Assembly (NCBI RefSeq): GCF_001613225.1 | Contig: NZ_BDBY01000043.1 | Coordinates: 28,205 to 92,204, forward strand | DNA from: Nocardia pseudovaccinii NBRC 100343 | GTDB taxonomy: Bacteria > Actinomycetota > Actinomycetes > Mycobacteriales > Mycobacteriaceae | Direction of reading: 5' to 3' | Length of the DNA: 64,000 nt | Part shown: piece by piece, positions 15,001 through 27,000 of the stretch | Numbering within the stretch: position 1 is the first letter of the stretch | Layout: the number at the start of each line of letters is the position of its first letter | Notes under the pieces: model-generated | What the model saw: only the letters and a program-made list of their open reading frames with translations | Database searches by the model: none | Told to the model about the DNA's origin: nothing | Position numbers and translations under genes: made by a program

Positions 15001-18000
15001 GACCAGCTGCTGGAGAACGTCACCCACTTCGATCGGATGCGCGGTCGGCTCGGTCGGCGTTCGGGGCAGGTAGAGGCGATCGACGGTGGTCTCGTCGAGT
15101 GGTTCGAGCGGGCGACTGCGAACGGCACCGAGCGCTTGTCGATCACATTCGAGACCGCGCGGAGGTATCTCTCGGACGACCCGTACGACGGCGTCGACCA
15201 CCAATGGAGGATGCCCGGATGGCAAACGCAGAACTACACCGTCTCCGCGACCTCCGGCGGCCACGAGTCCTCGGCGGCGGCGCCGTGGCGGAATTGGCGC
15301 GCCAGCATCAACGCCGGGGTGACCAATCCGTTGAGCGCCCCCAGGAGCCAACCGTTCGGGGGCGTGACCGGCGTCTACGAACACTCCCGGAAGAACACGA
15401 AGAGCCGAGGGTCCAGCTCCGGATTCGGCGAACAGAACTACACCGTCAGCAGCCCGGATCTCGAGATCTTCACCCTTCCCACCAGCTACACGATGACGTT
15501 CACTCACTGGCGGCCAGGCAGCGCATCCACCCGGGCGATCACCGACAACGGCAGCCTCAGCGTGGCGGTCCCCACCAACCGCACCCTCTCCGAGAGGCAT
15601 GCCGACGCGCCACGCCCCTCGTTCACGATCCGGAATCCGACCCCCGGGGACACCCGGCGGCTCGCACTGCCGTCCGCGGGACGCACCCTCGAAGACGGGG
15701 TTCTGCGGATCCCCGACGGCGCCGTCATAGAACAGGTCGTCGGCAGCAAGGCGCTCCGGAAAGCCCTCGCCGGCGCCATCGCGGAACTCCGCCACTCCGC
15801 CCCGCCCGCCGACCCGCCGGCGCCGGACGCCCTCCCCGCGGATTCGGCGGAGGAGCGACAGTCACCCGACGAGATGCCGGGCGACCTCTCTGATGATGTC
15901 GACGTCGACCCGCTCACAACGGTGAATTGGTACGAAGTAGGCGGCGCCCTCCGCGGCGCGGTGCATTGGGTGGTCGATCAGGCAACCGGCGCGGGCAGGT
16001 GGGTGTGGCGAAACGCGGTCGGCGAGCCCGCCACCAATCCCTGGTCGATGACCGCCGAGGTCACCCATACCGCCCTCTCGCCGCACCATCTCAGTGCCTA
16101 CGCACTGCCGATCTTCCAGGATGTCCTGGTCGGCGAGGCCGCGAGCGAGGAAGGCGCCATGGGCGGCGGCGGCTACACGTGGACGCTCACCGCCTACCTG
16201 GACAGAGTCAGATATCTGGGGCCGGAAAAGAAGGACCTCGAACACTGGCTCCGGCACGAGAACAAGTACCATCGCAGCGCGGCCCGCCAACGGGGCCACC
16301 GCTGGGGCCTCTCCCCGCGCGGCCGCTACGGCGAGACCTTCGACAGCAGTTTCGCACCGGCGGGCAACTTCCAGCACAGCACTTCCGCCGAAGACTCCGA
16401 CTCGGCCGCCGACAGCACGTACGCGTCCCGAGTCCCCAGCTACGTCGGAGGCGTCGGCCACGGGTTCTTCGCCGACGCTCACTTCGAGCTCCGGGTCACC
16501 AAGGGAACCCGCAACTGGCTCGTCAACCAGATTCCGGGCGCGCCCCGCACGGTAACCCGCATGATCGATGTACCGGATATGGAGTTCTCCCTCGTCGACA
16601 ACGACTTGCAGAATCACCCCGAGCTGGCCGAAATCGTCCGTGCGAACAGCGATTACGAGATCCCCCGGGCGCCGCGGCCCGACCGGCTCCCGCCGATCAC
16701 CTTCCGGCAGACCGGCGGCGGCAGCCTCGGCGCCGGCGCCGTGACGAGCACCATCCTCAGGGGCGGGCGCGCGGCCTACTACAACCTTGCGGTAGCACTC
16801 GTGGAGCAGGTCGCGCCCGGCATCACCAAAGTCGACTCGAGCAACTTCCTCTCCGCCCTCCTGCCCCTGATCAACGGGCAGACGACGAGCCTCGGCCTGC
16901 GCACCCTCCCCGGCAACCGCGTCTCCGTCAGTTTCCTCGATCGCTCGTGGCCCTACTCGATCCTGCCGCGCGTGGTGACGATTTCGTACGCCGCCTTCCC
17001 CGCACCCGGAACCAATCTCGACGCGCTGCTGGGCAAACAGGTCACCCCCACCTCCACCATGGACACCGTGATCGGCGCCTCGAGCGGCGACGGCAGCGCG
17101 CTTCCCGTCCCGGGCGCCACCGCTGTCAGCTCGAAACGTTCCAGGAGCTACCAGATCGGCTTCAATCCCAGCGGCGTGACCGACACGGTGCGGCCCGCGG
17201 GCGCCTTGACCCTCGGTTGGAAGAGCACCCGGGCCCGCGCCCGGACCGACGATCCCGGTACCGCGTCGTGGCAGCGCACCAGCCGGAGCACCACGACGGG
17301 CCGGGGTGCCGGGGTCGTCCAGGGCACCACCGAATTTCCCATCCCCTACGTGTACGAGGTTACGGTCAGCTCGCGCTTGGCGACCGAGGACCTGAAGACC
17401 TACCTGGTGTCCAAGGGGATCGATCTCGTCAATTTCGTGGGGCGAGCGACCACGACCTTCGGGCGAGCGACCGGGATTCTCCCGCCTCTGGACGAAGCCG
17501 AACTCCCGCCGCCGGACCACACGGTCAGCGGCACCGTGGACGCCGACAACCTGGTCCGGTTCTACACCTCCGACACCGAGAACGGCGCCGTCGCACACCG
17601 CACCGCGCCCGGCATCTACAGTTCCGATCCGGCCGTGCCCCGCCCGCCTGCCCCCGCCGACGGCGTCGCCCTAGAGATGGAGGTCCCCGCCGAGCTGCGC
17701 GCCCTGTTCGATGAGCCCTGGGTACCCGACGGGCCGTTCACGCTCGAATACTTCGGCGGCGCAAAGCAACTGGCCGACGCGCTCCGCGCCGTCGACCCGT
17801 CCCTGGACAGCTCCGTCCTCGGCATCGGCGAACAGACCTACTCCACGACGAGTGTGCTCACCCGGCTGCGGGACTTGGCCGCCTCGAATCGGATCACCCT
17901 GCTCGGGCCCGAATCCACCGCCCCCTTCCTCGGCGTCGCGGGCTCGGGTGACCATGTGCCGCCCCCGGCCGCGCACGCCGACGGCGAGACGGTCACCGGC

Positions 18001-21000
18001 ACCTACGTCAAGGTCAGCCTGTACGCCCCTCGCATCGATCTGACCAGCAAAAATACCGCCATAGACCACTTCAGGACCGCGAAGACCAGCGCCAGCAGCA
18101 CGGCCGACAACGAGATCGCCATCGGCCTGACATTCGGCCTCACCAACTCCTTCACGGCGGACTCCACCAACCGGGGCAACCCGTCCGGGCTGCCGTTCGG
18201 CGGCAACAGCGCGACCCAGGGCCAGTCCGGCGCCGTCATCGGCGAGAGCCGCGACATCCTCAAGGTCGGCACCGGCGCGGTGACGGAATCCGGCGAGGGC
18301 GCGGAGAATCACCGCTTCGCCGGGTTCGCCAAGATCGAAATCGGCGGCCGGAGAGGCAAACTCTTCGTCTCCGGGGACGCTATCGGGCGCACCACCGACA
18401 ACCTGGACGCCTACAACACGCGGCAGGCCGAGCAGACCACCGACTCCACCGCCTCGGTGACTTCCACGTCCCGCACCCCGCTGGAGACAATTCCCGAACA
18501 GGAAGATCCACCCGCGCAGGACACCTCGGCCAACCTGCCCGCCCGACCCGCACCCGCGGTGCTGGCCGAGCCCAGAGGACCGCTGCGCCAACTGGTCCGG
18601 CGCGGGCACTCGCGAGCAGACGGTTCGAGCCCCAAACCCGCTGCGGCCGTGCCGATCCGAGCCCTGCCGTCGATCGATACCTCTGTGGGTCCGCCGCAGG
18701 TCGCTGCGGCACCCGAGGATCAGACACACACCACAGACTCGAGCGAACGACCCCGTCCGCTGCAGGACGAGCCCGGCCGTGCCGTGCGGGAGGACGAACT
18801 GCGGCAAGAAATGCTCGACGCCTTGACGCGAGAGCAACTCGACCGGTCACCGCACGACGACGCAGAACACCTGAGCGACCTGCTCGACGAGTCCGCCGCC
18901 TCGCCCACGGGCGATATCCGACCTTCCTCCCCCACCGGCACCGTCGGGTCCACCGGCACCGTCCGGTACGCACCGCTGCCCGAACCGGGACCACCCAACA
19001 CGGCCGAACACCGGGAATCCGCCCCCCCGCCGCGGTCGCAGACACCGATCGAGCACGCGGACCTGTCCGATGGCGAGTCCGTCTACAGCACCAACTCGGA
19101 CCACTCCGCACAATCCCGCGAACCCTCCCCGGACGAACCAGCGCAGACCAGGAGCGAGCACACCGCACCGATCGGTCCGGCGATCCCCCTCAGCCTGGAG
19201 CACATCCGGTCCGCCTTGCGTTTCGACGACGACGATTCCGACGGCGGCACCGACGACCAGGATCGGCGTCCCGGTCGGCTCGTTCCCCCCGAGATTCCGC
19301 CCCGGAGCAGTTCCCTCCAGCACGGGCGAAAGGCCGAAACCGCCAGCCGGACACAGCTTCCCCCGGTACACACGACGATCGAGATTCCGGCCCGGCACAA
19401 GTCCGTGGCACCGCTCGAGGAGCGGGCCGATCCCTTCCGGCCGAACCGGTTCGCCATTCGGACCACCCACGACCGAGACGGCAAAGTTCTGCACACCGGC
19501 CTGGCCGACATTTTCGAGCCGTCGGGATCGATCCGGGAAACGCAACGATTCCGACCGCTGCCCGCGTTCGGCATCGAGGAGACGCGCGGGCCGCCGCGCG
19601 CTGGGCATCGACCTGCGATCACGCGCGACTCCGAGACACACGAACAGCCCGGCGAAACATCGCAGACGGGCTCCCGACTGGGCTCGACCGAGATGACCCG
19701 CCCACCCGGGATGGCTGAAATGGTCAGAGAGCCGGGGCCCTTCGAGGACTTCCCCGACCTGGTCTACGACGCACCCGGCACCGAACCCACCGCATCCGAC
19801 GACCATGTCGGCGACACTCCGCACGATGGTGACAGCCGCACGCCGCGCACCCGATCCGGTGACGGCACAGGGACTTCCACGACCGGACGTCAGGATCCCA
19901 TCACCCAGGCGACAGACGGCAGCACGCACGTTCGGACCGGCAACACCCCGGACATCCGCACCAACGACACCTCGCACGAGCCACCTGCACGCAGATCACA
20001 CGCACGAGAACGTCTGCGGGGCTTCGTCTCCCGTCTCAGCGGCCATCGCACCACCGACGACGGGCCGACATCACCGGCGGCAGGACACGCGCAAGCCTCA
20101 TCGACCGAACACACTCCACGTCGTCCCCTCCGGACCTTCTTCCACCGGATCGTGCATCGAACAGGCAGCGGCACAAGCACTCCCACCACGCACACGACCG
20201 CGGCCCCCGCGCAGGGAGACGGCAGCACCGCCCACCCGGCTGTCACCAGCCGACCGCGTGCCACCGCGCGCCGCCGTTTCGTGGATGTCTATGACTGCCT
20301 CACCCGGGCACTGGAATTCATTCAGGGAGACAACCGCGGCACCACAATCCGGCCGCACTACCGGTCCACGCGGCTGCCCGGCCTGTCTCGACGGGAGCTG
20401 CCCGGCCGCTCGCTGCGAGAGGCCAGGAAGGCCGCCGGTGGCAGACTCCGCGGATACGCCGACGAGCACCACGTCGCAATACAGCTGCAAATCCTCGGGC
20501 CGGGAGCCAAGGCCCTGGTCGTTCGCCAACACCCGCAGGTCAACGAGAACGGCATCGGCGCACACGCCTACGCCATGGTCAACGATCGTGGGGTCATCGT
20601 TGTCCACGACACCGCCGACCCGAAACACAAACTGCCCGGGAAGGGCCGAACGCCCGGCGGGGCCGTCCACGCCGTTCTCTACACCCCGGCCCTGGCGCCC
20701 ACCCGTCCGCTGCACCTGCCCGCGCCGCACCTTCCGGGCGAAACCATCCCGCAGCTCCCCCGCGACGTCCGCATCGGCGCACCCTCGACCACCACGGCGA
20801 CGCCGAGCGATCACAACACAGCGCCGCCGGCAGTCGAACCGGCGCAGACGGGCGACGGGCATGGCGCGGTCGATCCACTGCGACCGCCCGCCGGGCTCGG
20901 CACCTCGGCCACCTGGTGGCGTGATGTCGGTGAAACCTGGTGGAACAACCTGCATTTCGACGATCTGCCGGATGCCGAACAGCTCCGTCTGCTGACCGAA

Positions 21001-24000
21001 TTCCCTACTCTGCGCGAAAACCTCCCGTTCGAGATGCAAGACTCCCTCAGAAGGCGACTCATCGAGCTCGAGGTGGACCGGCTCGGAAGGCTCGCCGACG
21101 ACAGCGGCGAGCTCGCGCCGGATGTGTTGCGGCAGTTGCACGAGCTGGATTCGCCCTACACCTACCCCGGTACCGGCCGCACCTGGTGGGACAACCTGCT
21201 CATCGGCGAATGGATGAACGACGAACAGCTCCGACTGCTCGACAAATTCCCCGCCCTGCGCAACAGCGATGTCATCGCCGCGCCGATCCGGCACGCCCGC
21301 AATATCCGGTACCTCATGGTCAAGCGGGACTGGTTCCAAGAGCACGACGACTTCGACGACGGGCTGCCGCCGGACCTGCTCGAACAATGGCACAACCTCG
21401 ACATCCCCCGCACCGCCCTGCGCGCTGCCGTCAGGACCGCCGAAATGGCCGCCGATTCCTCCGGCAGCACGCCACCGGCGGTGCACCTGCTGTCCTTCGC
21501 CCACGACGATCTGGGTCGGCGCGGGCGCATAGCCATCGGGTTCGGCCCCGTCGACACCGCGCCGACGGTGCACTGGCACGCATACTCGGCCACCACAGCC
21601 GCCGCGATGAACGGCATGCCCGGCCGCGTCGCCGGACTGCACACCGACACCACCCGCACGCGCCCCGGCGACGCGAGCGTCTTCTGGATCGACTACGGCG
21701 CCCGGGCACCCGGCGATTCCACCGACCACCTCCACACGGCGATCACCCAATTCACCACCCACCACCCCGGCACACAGCACATCCACCTCTACGCACCCAC
21801 AGCGATCACCGCATCCCTGCCACACGCCGATCCGGCCACGTGGACGGTGCAACCCCTGGTCCCCGACACCACGACCGCGAAACTGCCCCTCGATGGTGTG
21901 CGCGTGTTCACCAGCAACCGAGACGGCGCCGACTACGGCCACACTGTGCTCCGCACCTGGCCTCGGCAGCTACCCGAAGTACGCACCGCCCTGATGACCT
22001 ACCAGCAATCCTCCGCCCTCACCAACACCCTGATACGGAAGATGCACGCGGGCGAGAGTTTCGAAGAGGGATTCGACCGGTTCCAGCGCCACGCCGCCAC
22101 CAGAGACCTCCTCAGCGACAGTCCCTTCAGCACGCCCGATCTCAGTACGCTGGTCCAGTCGCGAAAAGATCTGCAGGACAATCTGATCGGCAGGTGCACC
22201 GCGGCCGAAGCGCAACAGCTACGGCCAGCTCTGGACAAGAATCCCGGCGACCGTACCGACTCCGACCGCGACACGGTGCGCCGACTGGAGAGTGCATACC
22301 TCGACGACTCCGAGACTCGGAAGTTGCACGCGCTCAACGAGATTCTGCACGACCCCCGCCCGCCAGCGCGCTGGGAACAGATCGGTGTCGACGCGATCTT
22401 CTACAACCGGTTCGACAGGGCATATCGAGAGAACTTCGGTACCGCGCCCACACCGGAAAACGTCCGCCAGTTTCTCGAACTGCTCGAGCAGGGAACCGGC
22501 CGGCCCCTGCCTGGAACCGAGCCGTTCCTCGTCGTCCGGGCACTCGGCGACATCGACTTCATGGCCATCGATCAGCACGGCAACACCGTCGACGGACGCA
22601 AGGACCCCCGCCTCGTTCTCAATGTCCTTCAGCGCAACGCCAACCTCCTGTCCACCTCACTGACCACCGAACTAGTTGCGACCAGTACCAAATCGAACTA
22701 CCGCCTCGAACTCGAGGTACCACGCAGACGACCCGGACAATCCGGCCCCCTCGGGGTGTATCTGGGCCGCGACGGCCGCGCGAAAAACGCACACGAGAAC
22801 GAGCTCCTGTTCGCGAGTAACACGCCCTACCGAATCACCGGAATCGGAACCGACCCCTTCAACTCCTTCTACACCCCCAACTTCATCGTCCTGCGCGGAC
22901 ACTTCGAACCACCGACCGCACCGCGGCCGGATCCGAGGTTCGAGCCCGAACGCGGCGAGACCTATTTCGGTGACGCTCTGCTCGATACGTTCGAATCCGC
23001 GCACGGTGACGGCTCCGCTGCTTACTCGACCGTCGACCGACCGCAGACTGCTGTGCGCGGTGCCGACACGGATTTCGACTGCCTCGCCCAGGCGCTGACC
23101 GATATCCAGGAAGACAACGGCAGCACCGCAATCCAGCCGTACTACCGATCCACACCGCCCGACGGCACAGCACCCGAACTGCCCGGCCGCTCGCAGCAGG
23201 AAGCCGAGAAAGCCGCCGGAGGAAAGCTCCGCGGATACGCCGACGAGCACCGCATCGCTGCGCAGCTACTGCGTCTCGGCCCCGGCGCGCAGGCCCTGGT
23301 CGTCGGCGTGCACCCGGCCGTCAACGCGAACGGTATCGGCGCGCACGCGTACCGCATGGTCAACGAGGGCGGCGTCATCGTCGTCCGCGATTCGGTCCCC
23401 GACGCCGACGGCAGGATCCACAGGCCACCGGGCCGAACCGATTCGGCGGCACTGTTCGCCGTTCTCTACACCCCGACCGGCACTCCGACCCGCGGGCTTC
23501 GCCTCCGCGGCGAGCCGATCCGGAAATTTCCCCCCGGCATCCGCATCGGCGCACCCGACGACAACGATTCTCCCGACGTCACCCGATCACGCGGTCCCGC
23601 GGCGGGTCCCGGTCGGACGGACGGCTCGCACGGTCCATCGGCCAAGCGGCAACGGCGGAGTAACGAGGCGAGCGGATCGGCGCGAGCGACTGCCGGTGCG
23701 TCGGGACGCTCGTCCATACCCGGCACCGACCCGCACGCGGCCGGACCGTCATCGGCGACGATCACCCCCGGACTCGGCCAGACCGACTCGACCCACCCCG
23801 TGGTAACGCCCGGTCGCTTCTCGGAGCAGGATCGGGTCGACGAGTACGGCTGGCGGGTGTTCACCGACAAGTTCTCGGGGGCCGCGTTCCCGGTGGGGAC
23901 GCGGTTCGAATTCAGCGCCGGGAATCGTATCGTGCTGACGGCATCGGTGGCACCTGACGGGATCCGGACGGTCCGCGCCCACGACGGCCGGGAGGAATTG

Positions 24001-27000
24001 ACGAATTGGGATGGCTTCTGGCAGGACGCGGGGCACGGATCCCCGACGCTGAGTAACGGGGGCGTAGTCGAGATCGTGCAGCCCACCGTCGGTGCGGCGG
24101 TCCCGCGTCATGTGTGGGAAACGGGCCGGTTTCTTCATCACTCCACTCACCTCGGGTTCGGCACCGGCACGCGGGCACATTGGATCGATCCCGAATCCGG
24201 AACCCCGACGACCGCGGAATTGCGCGACGCAGGGTGGTCCACCGTTCCCCGCGCCGATCTGGCACTGCCGCCGATACTGATCGGCGACCTGCAGCAACCC
24301 TTGCGGGGCGTGCGCACGGTCCAGGTGGAAGCCGTCGCACCGGCGGCGACCCCCGCTGATCCGCCGACAGGAAGGCCGAAGCAAGCCATCGAACTGGCCA
24401 TGCGGGGCAAAACCAACGCAGATATCGGTCGCGAACTGAACATCGCCTCCACCGCGGTCACCGCCGATCTGGAGCGTGTGTTCGTCAAGGTTGAATTCAA
24501 GGGTGAAGGTACCGATCGACTGGCCTGGATGCCGCTGATCCGGAAGCAGGGCTGGGTGCGTCCGGAGCCGCGGCCCGGTGACATAGATTATCTGCATTTC
24601 GGACGGAATCCGGAGACAGGTGAACCGGCGCCGTTCACAACCGAACAGATGAATATGCTGTACCAGGCATCGCGCCGCAAACCGAATATGGAGAAGAAGG
24701 ACCGCATCGATATATACAAAGAAATCGGTTCCACGAAATACAAGGCCGAAAAGCTCATGTCCTCGATATCCACGCAGTTGGGGTTGGGCGGCGATGCCGA
24801 CCATCAGACCGTCGTGCGGGAAGCTCGTAGGTGGCGGTTGCTGGCCCGGAAACCCGAACCCGGCGATCTCGATCATGAACGTCACTTCGAACATCGCGGC
24901 ACTCCGGTGTCGTTCACCGACGACGAGTGGAGTGTCGTCGAACCGTTCATGCAAGGAAAACTCAGCCCTGCGATAGGCCGGGATATCGGAATCGACGATA
25001 AAACTGTCCGTACACGATTGAATCGTATTGCGGCGAAACTGGGTCTGCGTGATCGGAACGAGCTGATAGGGGCGCAGGAATCGCTGGTTCCGGTGGCGGG
25101 CGGTGCGCTTGCACGCAGTGTGGAGGGTGATGGTTCGGGTGTGTTCGCTGGTATCGGCACTCGATCGCCCGGTGTCCCCTCGGCCGGTCCCGGCCGGGCC
25201 GGGTCGACTCGCCCGGAGGTGGTGTTCCGTCCCGTCTCGGAAAGGGATCGGGTCGACGAGTTCGCCTGGCGGGTGTTCACGGACAAGTTCTCGGGGATTG
25301 TCTTCCCGGTGGGGACGCGGTTCGAGTTCAGTACCGGGAAGCGTGTCGGGCTGACGGCATCGGTGGAGCGCCAGGGCGTACGGATGATCGGCGCGCGCCG
25401 TGACCTGGCCGGCTGGGAAGGGTTCTGGCGAGCCGCGCGGGGCGCGTCCTCGCTCAGTGACGGCGGCGTGGTCAGGATCGTGCAGCCTGCCGTAGGTGAC
25501 ACGGTCCCGGGTCAGGTATGGGAAACCGGCCGCTTCCTCTATCACTCCGGCCACATCGGATTCGGCCCAGGCACGCAGGTGTCCTGGACCGATCCCGAAA
25601 CCGTAACCCCGATGACCGCGGAATTGCGCGAGGACGGCTGGTTCGCTGTTCCCCGCGCCGACCCGGCGCTGCCGGCGACACTGGTCACGGATATGCGGCA
25701 ATGCTTATGGGACGTGACGGCAGTCCAGGTGAAAGCCGTCGCACGGACGTTCACCCATTACGATCCGCCGGCAGCACTGCTGAAGCAAGCGCTCGAACTG
25801 GCCGTACGAGGCAAGACCAACGTGGAAATCGGTCACGACCTCGGCACCGACGACCAATCGATCCGCAAGGATTTCCTGGACGTAGTCGCCACGGTGGGGT
25901 TCACAGGGAAGGTTTCCGATCGGGCGGCCTGGGTGCCCTTGATCAGGGAGCAGGGCTGGGTGCGTCGAGACCCCCTGCCCGGTGACACGGATTATCTGCA
26001 TTTCGGACGGAATCCGGCGACAGGCGAACCGGCGCCGTTCACAACCGAACAGGTGCAGCTGCTGTCGCGGGTATCGCGACGCAAACCGAATCTGGAGGAG
26101 AAGTCGGATCGGGAGATAGCCGAGGAAACCGACTCACCCCGTAGTGGTGACATGATCGCGCGGAATATTTCTGCGATATCCACACAGTTGGGGTTGGGTG
26201 GTGATGCCGACTATCCGACCGTCGTGCGGGAGGCTCGTGACTGGCGGGTGCTGGCCCGGGAACCCGAGCTCGGCGATCTCGATCATGAACGTCACTTCGA
26301 TTATCGTGGCGCCAGAGTGTCGTTCATGGACGACGAGTGGAGTGTCCTCGAACCGTTCATGAAAGGAGAATCCGCCCGTGCGGTAGGCCGGGATATCGGA
26401 ATCGACGGGCGAACTGTCCGTACACGATTGGACCGTATTGCGGCGAAACTGGGTCTGCGTGATCGGAAAGAGCTGGTAGGGGCGCAGGAATCGCTGGTTC
26501 CGGTGGCGGGCGGTGCACTTGCCCGCAGTGCGGAGGGTGACGGTTCGAGTACCTTCGCCGACGGTGCTTCGACGGGCGGACTGTCCGGAAGTACGTGCGG
26601 GCCGCATACCGCGACGAGATTACGTTCGCGTACCGGCAACAACGATGTCGGCCAGCTGAACGACGTGGTCGGTCTCGGCGGGACACCGGAAGACGACTTC
26701 AGAGGAGCAATACCGGCAGAGTTCCGACGGTATCCGCAACATGAACACATCGGCATCGAGCTGTCTCTCATGGAGGTGGGCTCGACGGCGGTGGTCGTGG
26801 ACGAGCACGACGTGAACAACAAGGGCGTCGGCGCGCACACGTATCTGATGACGAATGACGAGGACGGCATATGGGTTGTCGATGAAGTGCTCGGCCCCGA
26901 CGGTGTGCCGGTCGTGACTCGTGAACTATTCCGGCCGGGCCTGCTGCCCGAGGCGGAGGGCATATCTGCTGCCTTCTTCTCCCCCAAGTCACCGTCCGGC

